Shown piece after piece: positions 59,632-64,000 of a stretch of DNA of 64,000 nucleotides (position 1 is its first letter; every line of letters begins with the position of its first letter). The notes under the pieces were generated by a model. It saw only the letters and a list, made by a program, of their open reading frames with translations. It made no database searches and was not told where the DNA came from. The translations under genes and the position numbers were made by a program. The stretch is from JBCBWG01 sp036804185 (GTDB taxonomy: Bacteria > Pseudomonadota > Alphaproteobacteria > Rhizobiales > Hyphomicrobiaceae). The stretch covers positions 24,304 to 88,303 of the forward strand of contig JBHJOC010000013.1 in assembly GCA_050330095.1 (NCBI GenBank), read 5' to 3'.

Positions 59632-60215
59632 TGCGGAGCCCGTGTCGGCTGGTTCAGATCTTCGGTGGACCCGGATCCCCTTGCCAGTTCCAGTGCGAGG
59701 ATGATGAAATCGGTCAGACTTGTAATGTCGTTCAAGTTGAAGACGGGGACGTACGCGCCCTCGACGGCATGATCAGCCGCGATGGCAATCACCATGGGGT
59801 CTGTGTCGGCGAGGGGACTTTGGTCGGCGGCGTCGCGGCGACGAACCTCGATTTTCGGAACTGCGGCGGCTTTGAAGCCTTCCAGCACGATCACGTCTGC
59901 CGGCTCCAGGTGGGCTAGGACCGTAAAGAGCGTGCTCTTGCCGGCATGCGGCCGTTCCGTCATCAGCGCCCAGCGCGTGTCTGCGACCACGGCGACCTGG
60001 GCTGCCCCAGCTCGTCGATGGCGAGCGCTGTCAGTGGTTCCTGTGTCGACCGCGAAGCCGTGGTGGGCGTGCTTGACGGTCGCGACCCGATAGCCGCGCG
60101 ACGTCAATTCCGCGACGAGTGAAGTGGCGAGGGTGGTCTTGCCGGAATTCTTCCAGCCGACCACGGCGACGATCGGTGTTCCCGCAAACGTGGCTGCAAC
60201 GCCGCTACAATCCAT
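59628..60215 (-). CDS. mobB: molybdopterin-guanine dinucleotide biosynthesis protein MobB
   Basis: A 195-aa P-loop GTPase that assists MobA in making bis-MGD. Walker A is VVGWKNSGKTTLATSL, and VATVKHAHHGFAVDTGTTDSARHRRAGA matches the conserved HH(D) and DTxGxDS region of MobB. A later strand VIVLEGFKAAAVPKIEV is typical. I use the ATG at 60215, just after the mobA stop; a TTG at 60242 would overlap mobA by 22 bases. The stop overlaps the next gene's start. Confidence 0.92.
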   Translation of the reverse strand: MDCSGVAATFAGTPIVAVVGWKNSGKTTLATSLVAELTSRGYRVATVKHAHHGFAVDTGTTDSARHRRAGAAQVAVVADTRWALMTERPHAGKSTLFTVLAHLEPADVIVLEGFKAAAVPKIEVRRRDAADQSPLADTDPMVIAIAADHAVEGAYVPVFNLNDITSLTDFIILALELARGSGSTEDLNQPTRAPQ

Positions 60216-60220
60216 TTCTG

Positions 60221-60904
60221 TCAATCCCGCGACCCTTGCCAATCTGACGCCATGCCGAGGAGCCGCTCTACGACTGCGATATCATCGGGCGTGTTGGCAT
60301 TGAAGAACGGGTCGACGACTTGTCCCGCTATCTGGCGCAGGGGGAAGGATGCTTCGGTGACGCGATGACGGCTGGTCCAGTCGAGCACCTTCCGGACGCC
60401 GTGGGCCAACGCTGTCTCAAGGTCTGCGGCGAGCGCGACGGGCCACAAGCCAATGACCGGGTGCAGGCCATCATCGGAACGTGCGAGGACGATGTCTGAG
60501 TCTGCGGCTTCGCGGGCCGCAATCAGGCGCTCGACGAGATCGTCTGGCAGGAATGGTGTGTCGGTCGAAGCCGTCACGATGTGCGTCGGCCGGGCATCCG
60601 CTTCGCGGCTCGCGGCCCAATGGAGACCTGCAAGCACGCCTGCGAGCGGGCCGACGAAGCCCGAGACTGGGTCTGGCGCTATCGGTAGCCCGAACGTGCG
60701 GAACCGCGCGGGATCGCCGTTGGCGTTGATCAAGAGCATGCTCACCTGCGGGGAGAGACAGGCGACGACACGCCCGAGAAGGCTTGATCCGCCGACCTGG
60801 ATCAACCCCTTGTCACCGCCGCCCATGCGACGGGAGAGGCCGCCCGCAAGGATCACACCGGCAATCGCTCCGACGCCTGCCATACCGTGAGAGGCTCCTG
60901 ACAT
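60221..60904 (-). CDS. mobA: molybdenum cofactor guanylyltransferase MobA
   Basis: A 227-aa nucleotidyltransferase adding GMP to molybdopterin. The signature GVILAGGLSRRMGGGDKGLI is at the N-terminus, with the metal-binding ASTDTPFLPDDLVERL and the later NANTPDDI segment. It follows the 61014 gene on the same strand after about 110 bases and is followed by mobB. The full set (fdhD, mobA, mobB) points to an MGD-type formate dehydrogenase elsewhere in the genome. Confidence 0.95.
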   Translation of the reverse strand: MSGASHGMAGVGAIAGVILAGGLSRRMGGGDKGLIQVGGSSLLGRVVACLSPQVSMLLINANGDPARFRTFGLPIAPDPVSGFVGPLAGVLAGLHWAASREADARPTHIVTASTDTPFLPDDLVERLIAAREAADSDIVLARSDDGLHPVIGLWPVALAADLETALAHGVRKVLDWTSRHRVTEASFPLRQIAGQVVDPFFNANTPDDIAVVERLLGMASDWQGSRD

Positions 60905-61013
60905 CGCGCTTGCGCGGTGATCTCAATGATCCGATCAATCGGTGCCTTGACGGGCAAGCAAGCAACCGCCCGTCACGGCGCGTCCTCGAGAGGCCTGTCT
61001 CAAGGCTCCCACG

Positions 61014-61400
61014 TCATGCTTCGCCATCGCCGTAGTAGACGTGCCAGGTGCCCCAAAGGAGCGGCTGGTCCTCAAGTGTGCTCTCCGCGACGTCAGAGGC
61101 CAAGTTCTCGTCGACATCCTCGATCTCTTCCAGATCCTCGACGACAGAATGATCATCGATCGAGACGACGCGCAGGCCTTCAGATTTCGCGGCCCTTCGG
61201 ATCAGTCGATCAACATCGTCCCGGTCCTTTGCAACGGCTGCAACCCAGACGTAGGCGCCTTCCTCTTCGTCGGCCAACAGCGTCTGCTTCGGCGCCTTCT
61301 CGAGCTGCACGAGAGCGAGCCACCAGAATTGATCGTCTGGGATGGCGGGCAGAACCGCCACTTCAGTCTCCCACATCGGAGAAGCTGCCTTTTCGAGCAT
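61014..61400 (-). CDS. small acidic protein coupled to fdhD
   Basis: A 128-aa protein I do not recognise. It is strongly acidic in its second half (HSVVEDLEEIEDVDENLASDV) and begins with MWETEVAVLPAIPDDQFWWLAL, followed by a helix that may pack on it. The ATG at 61400 follows GGAGGA; a second ATG at 61376 is possible. The start overlaps the end of fdhD by about 38 bases. It is likely co-translated with fdhD and may help with molybdo-enzyme assembly, which is an inference from context. Confidence 0.68.
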   Translation of the reverse strand: MLEKAASPMWETEVAVLPAIPDDQFWWLALVQLEKAPKQTLLADEEEGAYVWVAAVAKDRDDVDRLIRRAAKSEGLRVVSIDDHSVVEDLEEIEDVDENLASDVAESTLEDQPLLWGTWHVYYGDGEA

Positions 61401-62268
61401 GTCTCTGGTCCTCCTCCGCGATAGCGGTCAGATCTTGATCGTAGACCACGCGCTCACGTCCTGACAGGACGACGAAGCGCTTGCCGCGGGCGCGACCGAT
61501 CAGGGTCAATCCCGCCTGTCGCGCGAGTTCAACGCCCCAAGCCGTAAAGCCAGATCGTGACACGAGAATGGGAATGCGCATCTTGACGCACTTGATCACC
61601 ATCTCCGACGTTAGCCGACCGGTTGTGTAGAAAATCTTGTCCTGCGGCGCGATCCTGTTGACCCACATATGCCCGGCGATCTTGTCGATCGCGTTATGGC
61701 GCCCGACGTCCTCCATGTAGAGCAGCGGCCGATCTTCTCGGGCGAGCACGCAGCCGTGGATCGCACCGGCTTTGAGATAAAGGCTCGGTTCGGTGTTGAT
61801 CTTGTGCGTCAGTGCATAAAGCCAGGTCGTAGTGATGCGTGCATCCGCACAGAGGTCGACGGTTTCAAGCTGCTCCATCAGGTCGCCGAACACGGTACCT
61901 TGGGCGCAACCAGACGTCTGCACCTTCTTCTTGAGCTTCTCCTCGTAGTCCGTTTCCCGGGCGGTGCGAACCACGACCGTCTCGATCTCCGCGTCGTATT
62001 CGACAGCCGTCACGTCGTCGTCCTCGAGCAGCATATTCTGATTGAGCAGGTAGCCGAGCGCGAGCAGTTCGGGGTGATCTCCGATCGTCATCATGGTGAC
62101 GATCTCTCTGCTGTTGAGGAACAGCGTCAGGGGCCGCTCGGTGACGACGTCGACGGCGACATCGGCACCCGTTTGGTCGATCCCGAGCAGTCGTGTCGAA
62201 AGTCTCGGATCATCCGGGGTTGGACGAACGTCAAACTCGTCGAGCCGCGTTTCAATACTGGTTCTCAA
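61363..62268 (-). CDS. fdhD: formate dehydrogenase accessory sulfurtransferase FdhD
   Basis: A 301-aa FdhD that carries sulfur from a cysteine desulfurase to the molybdenum cofactor of formate dehydrogenase. The key cysteine is in QTSGCAQGTVFGDLM, a single-cysteine version of the CxxC loop. MEDVGRHNAIDKIAGH and TTGRLTSEMVIKCVKMRIPILVSRS are the family motifs, and the C-terminal GLTLIGRARGKRFVVLSG is also typical. It heads the mob operon. Upstream, 23 bases away, lies a truncated family 1 repeat unit. Confidence 0.94.
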   Translation of the reverse strand: MRTSIETRLDEFDVRPTPDDPRLSTRLLGIDQTGADVAVDVVTERPLTLFLNSREIVTMMTIGDHPELLALGYLLNQNMLLEDDDVTAVEYDAEIETVVVRTARETDYEEKLKKKVQTSGCAQGTVFGDLMEQLETVDLCADARITTTWLYALTHKINTEPSLYLKAGAIHGCVLAREDRPLLYMEDVGRHNAIDKIAGHMWVNRIAPQDKIFYTTGRLTSEMVIKCVKMRIPILVSRSGFTAWGVELARQAGLTLIGRARGKRFVVLSGRERVVYDQDLTAIAEEDQRHARKGSFSDVGD

Positions 62269-62290
62269 AGGCCTCTCGGTCGTCGTTGCG

Positions 62291-62347
62291 CACCCCTGGC
62301 AGGCGCGTGTTGCGGATGGTGCAGGGACTTCTGATCGGCAGTACGAG
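62291..62347 (-). repeat. truncated single-hairpin unit, family 1 left half, upstream of fdhD
   Basis: From CGAG (62344-62347) back through GCCGATCAGAAGTCCCTGCA and the loop to CTGCCAGGG, reverse orientation, then broken before the closing arm. It ends 23 bases before the fdhD start, so it may sit in the leader of this operon. Confidence 0.75.
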
Positions 62348-62703
62348 TGTCAGGACGCGGGGCTCTCAGACCGTCTGGAGGCTTGACCAGCCACGCTGCG
62401 CGCATCGCCGCGTCGGCACTGAAGATGCAGCCAGCCGTCTGCGCGGACCCGCTCGGCTCCATGCAGCTTCTGTCCGCATCAAACAGCAGCCTTCACCAAC
62501 CTAAGGAATAGGCCCGCCTGCGTAAACCAGCAACCGTGCAGCCTGTTGCAGTCGAGGCCAATGTCGATGACAACTCCTGGCGGCGGCAGTCCCGCTCGAG
62601 GCAGAGCCCTTGATCCGTATGCTGACGTGCAGGGAAGCCTGCGGGCAGCTCAGAGATTGCATTTCAGCCGGGCATCGGAGTGCCAAGCATTGGAGTGAAT
62701 GTC
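62348..62703. other. divergent intergenic region fdhD / DctP, no gene seen
   Basis: About 355 bases between the fdhD operon and the TRAP receptor gene. No coding frame or RNA gene is convincing; it must hold promoters for both directions, but I cannot place them. Confidence 0.35.
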
Positions 62704-63864
62704 ATGCGTTCGTGCACGTTCGAAGGCCGCAGCGTGCAATCGCGGCGTGACATGCTGCGAGGCGGGCTCGGGGCATCAGCCGCTGCGGCGACCGTCGTCT
62801 TGAGTGCGGCTCCCGGGCGCGCGCAAACCGGGGCGGCAGCGTCCACGTCGGCGGGACCGCCGGCCGCGCTCAAGCTTGCAAGCCCATTCACACGCGATCA
62901 GGATGCCGTCGTCGGACCGATGATCGATTTCGCGCGCACGCTTGCAACGCTTACGGGCGAAACCTTGACGCTCGATCCGTCCGGTGTGCCCGTCAGAGAT
63001 GATGCAAGCGCGCTTGCATCCGTTGAATCCGGCGCTGCCGATCTCGCCCACGTGCGCGCAGACACCTTGTCAGAACGCTTCGCCGTGCTTGGTCTCGCAG
63101 GTGGTGCTCCGTTCGGCCTCAATGCCAGGCTTCACAGTGCGTGGCTGCACGATCGCGGCGGGCTCGCGATTGTTAACGCCGCGCTTGCAACGTCCGGGTT
63201 GCGCCTCATTCCGTGCGGGGCCTCCGGGGCCGCAATGGGAGGGTGGTTTCGCGAGGAACTGACGGGCCCCGATAGCCTCGCAGGACGGCGGATTGCGATC
63301 CAGGGCTTCGGCGCTCGCATTCTGGCGGAACTCGGCGCGACACCCGTAACGCTCGAGGCTGGAGCGCTTCGAGGCGCGATCGAGCGCCGTGAGGTCGATG
63401 GCGCATTCCTCGGTGCACCCTACGACGAAGAAGGGTTGCGGCTCTTTCAGGCGGCCGATGTGCTGCACTATCCGGGCTGGTGGAATGGGGCTGGGCAGTA
63501 CTTTCTTGTCGCGAAAAGCGACCGCCTCGAAGCCTTGACCCCGCAGCAACGCACCGCGATCGAGGCTGCAGCGGCGACAGCAGATCGTGGCATCCTCGCC
63601 CGCTACGATGCTCAGAACGCGGGAGCGCTGAAGCGTGCCGCAGCAAGCGGCGCCCGACTTGCGCCCTATTCCGAGGCGCTGCTCCAGGCCTGTTTTGCTG
63701 CAACCTCGAGCGTGCTGGACAAGATCGCCAACAACGACGCGAGCTTCGCACAGGTTCGAACCAGCATGAACGATGTGAGGCGTGACGGCTTCCTTTGGTT
63801 CCAGGTCGCCGAGTCGACGTTCGACACGTTCATGATGATCCAACAGCGTAATCAAGAGCTTTAA
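62704..63864 (+). CDS. Tat-exported DctP-type TRAP solute receptor
   Basis: A 386-aa TRAP receptor. Twin-arginine signal SRRDMLRGGLGASAAAATVV at residues 13-32 suggests export folded, and AAPGRAQTG suggests cleavage. The mature protein has the DctP family run ADVLHYPGWWNGAGQYFLVAKSDRLEALTPQQR and ALRGAIERREVDGAFLGAPYDEEGL (the substrate-domain core). The ATG at 62704 follows GGAG by eight bases; a GTG at 62680 is possible. No permease follows in the window. The ligand is unknown (C4-dicarboxylate or other organic acid). Confidence 0.86.
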   Translation: MRSCTFEGRSVQSRRDMLRGGLGASAAAATVVLSAAPGRAQTGAAASTSAGPPAALKLASPFTRDQDAVVGPMIDFARTLATLTGETLTLDPSGVPVRDDASALASVESGAADLAHVRADTLSERFAVLGLAGGAPFGLNARLHSAWLHDRGGLAIVNAALATSGLRLIPCGASGAAMGGWFREELTGPDSLAGRRIAIQGFGARILAELGATPVTLEAGALRGAIERREVDGAFLGAPYDEEGLRLFQAADVLHYPGWWNGAGQYFLVAKSDRLEALTPQQRTAIEAAAATADRGILARYDAQNAGALKRAAASGARLAPYSEALLQACFAATSSVLDKIANNDASFAQVRTSMNDVRRDGFLWFQVAESTFDTFMMIQQRNQEL

Positions 63865-63905
63865 TTCGCTCGCGGGCCGCAACGGCCTGCGGCCTGGCCC
63901 TCCGG

Positions 63906-64000
63906 TTAGCGCGCTGCCGGCGTTACATACCGGACCGGCCGGCCGATCCCGATGTTGGAGGCAGCCGCAAGAATCGATGCCGTATCGATGCCGAAGTGGC
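63906..64000 (-). CDS. C-terminal end of a gene continuing beyond the window
   Basis: Reading in from the right edge on the minus strand gives HFGIDTASILAAASNIGIGR then PVRYVTPAAR and a TAA stop at 63906-63908. About 31 residues are visible. The IDTASILAAA segment recalls the ends of HMG-CoA lyase-like enzymes, but this is too short to assign. The stop is convergent with the DctP gene after 41 bases. Confidence 0.5.
   Translation of the reverse strand, partial: HFGIDTASILAAASNIGIGRPVRYVTPAAR

Overview
The window reads as a GC-rich alphaproteobacterial chromosome segment, most likely from the Hyphomicrobiales (Rhizobiales). Pointers are the usp - NifU-domain - tsaB - rimI - plsC gene order, an RpoE/ChrR singlet-oxygen-type sigma/anti-sigma pair, a betaine-lipid btaA-btaB operon, a RuBisCO-like protein beside a cupin, TAXI-type TRAP transport, and a tRNA-Val with an encoded CCA end. 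No prophage, plasmid gene, CRISPR array, transposase or rRNA gene is visible. Genus-level placement is not possible from what I can see.

Layout. 1-2.0 kb: end of a fatty-acid oxidation multienzyme gene and a thiolase. 2.0-3.7 kb: a compact minus-strand operon of an exosortase-like transpeptidase, a small periplasmic protein and a tiny secreted protein with a sorting-signal-like C-terminus. 3.9 kb: tRNA-Val(CAC). 4.1-8.7 kb: two DedA-family membrane proteins flanking btaA-btaB. 8.8-10.5 kb: RuBisCO-like protein plus cupin, the pair used in the methylthioadenosine-isoprenoid shunt. 11-20.8 kb: LprI-like protein, nudC, a degenerate SDR, usp, a NifU-like protein, tsaB, rimI, plsC, an MFS carrier and rlmE. 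21-25.4 kb: a 25-codon ORF with a perfect 13-nt Shine-Dalgarno, chrA, a periplasmic rhodanese and fumC. 25.7-29.2 kb: chrR-rpoE divergent from a Kef-type antiporter. 29.3-37.3 kb: PfkB kinase, fasciclin protein, tkt, pgk, ccdA, thiD and a secreted protein. 37.5-42.8 kb: GNAT + RimK-like ATP-grasp pair, threonine dehydratase, coiled-coil protein, MFS carrier. 42.8-51.8 kb: ferredoxin and its reductase, a DHA2 drug carrier, a HIBADH-family dehydrogenase, cupin, leuD-like gene, a gulonate/carnitine-type dehydrogenase, a DadA-like oxidase and purB. 51.9-58.7 kb: M15 peptidase, YARHG and DUF4259 proteins, a TAXI TRAP system, a DUF3144-like protein. 58.7-62.3 kb: fdhD - unknown - mobA - mobB - unknown, a molybdenum-cofactor operon. 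62.7-64 kb: a Tat-exported DctP receptor and the end of a further gene.

Most genes are ordinary housekeeping or accessory metabolism. The most unusual content lies between genes. Three sequence families of about 169-bp elements share one architecture: a CTNG-bounded hairpin, a 13-nt spacer, then a second CTNG-bounded hairpin. They occur singly, as single-hairpin halves, and in tandem with the CTNG shared between neighbours. No transposase accompanies them. They look like a non-autonomous mobile family with conserved nucleic-acid structure. The second point of interest is the exosortase mini-operon with its own very small putative substrate.
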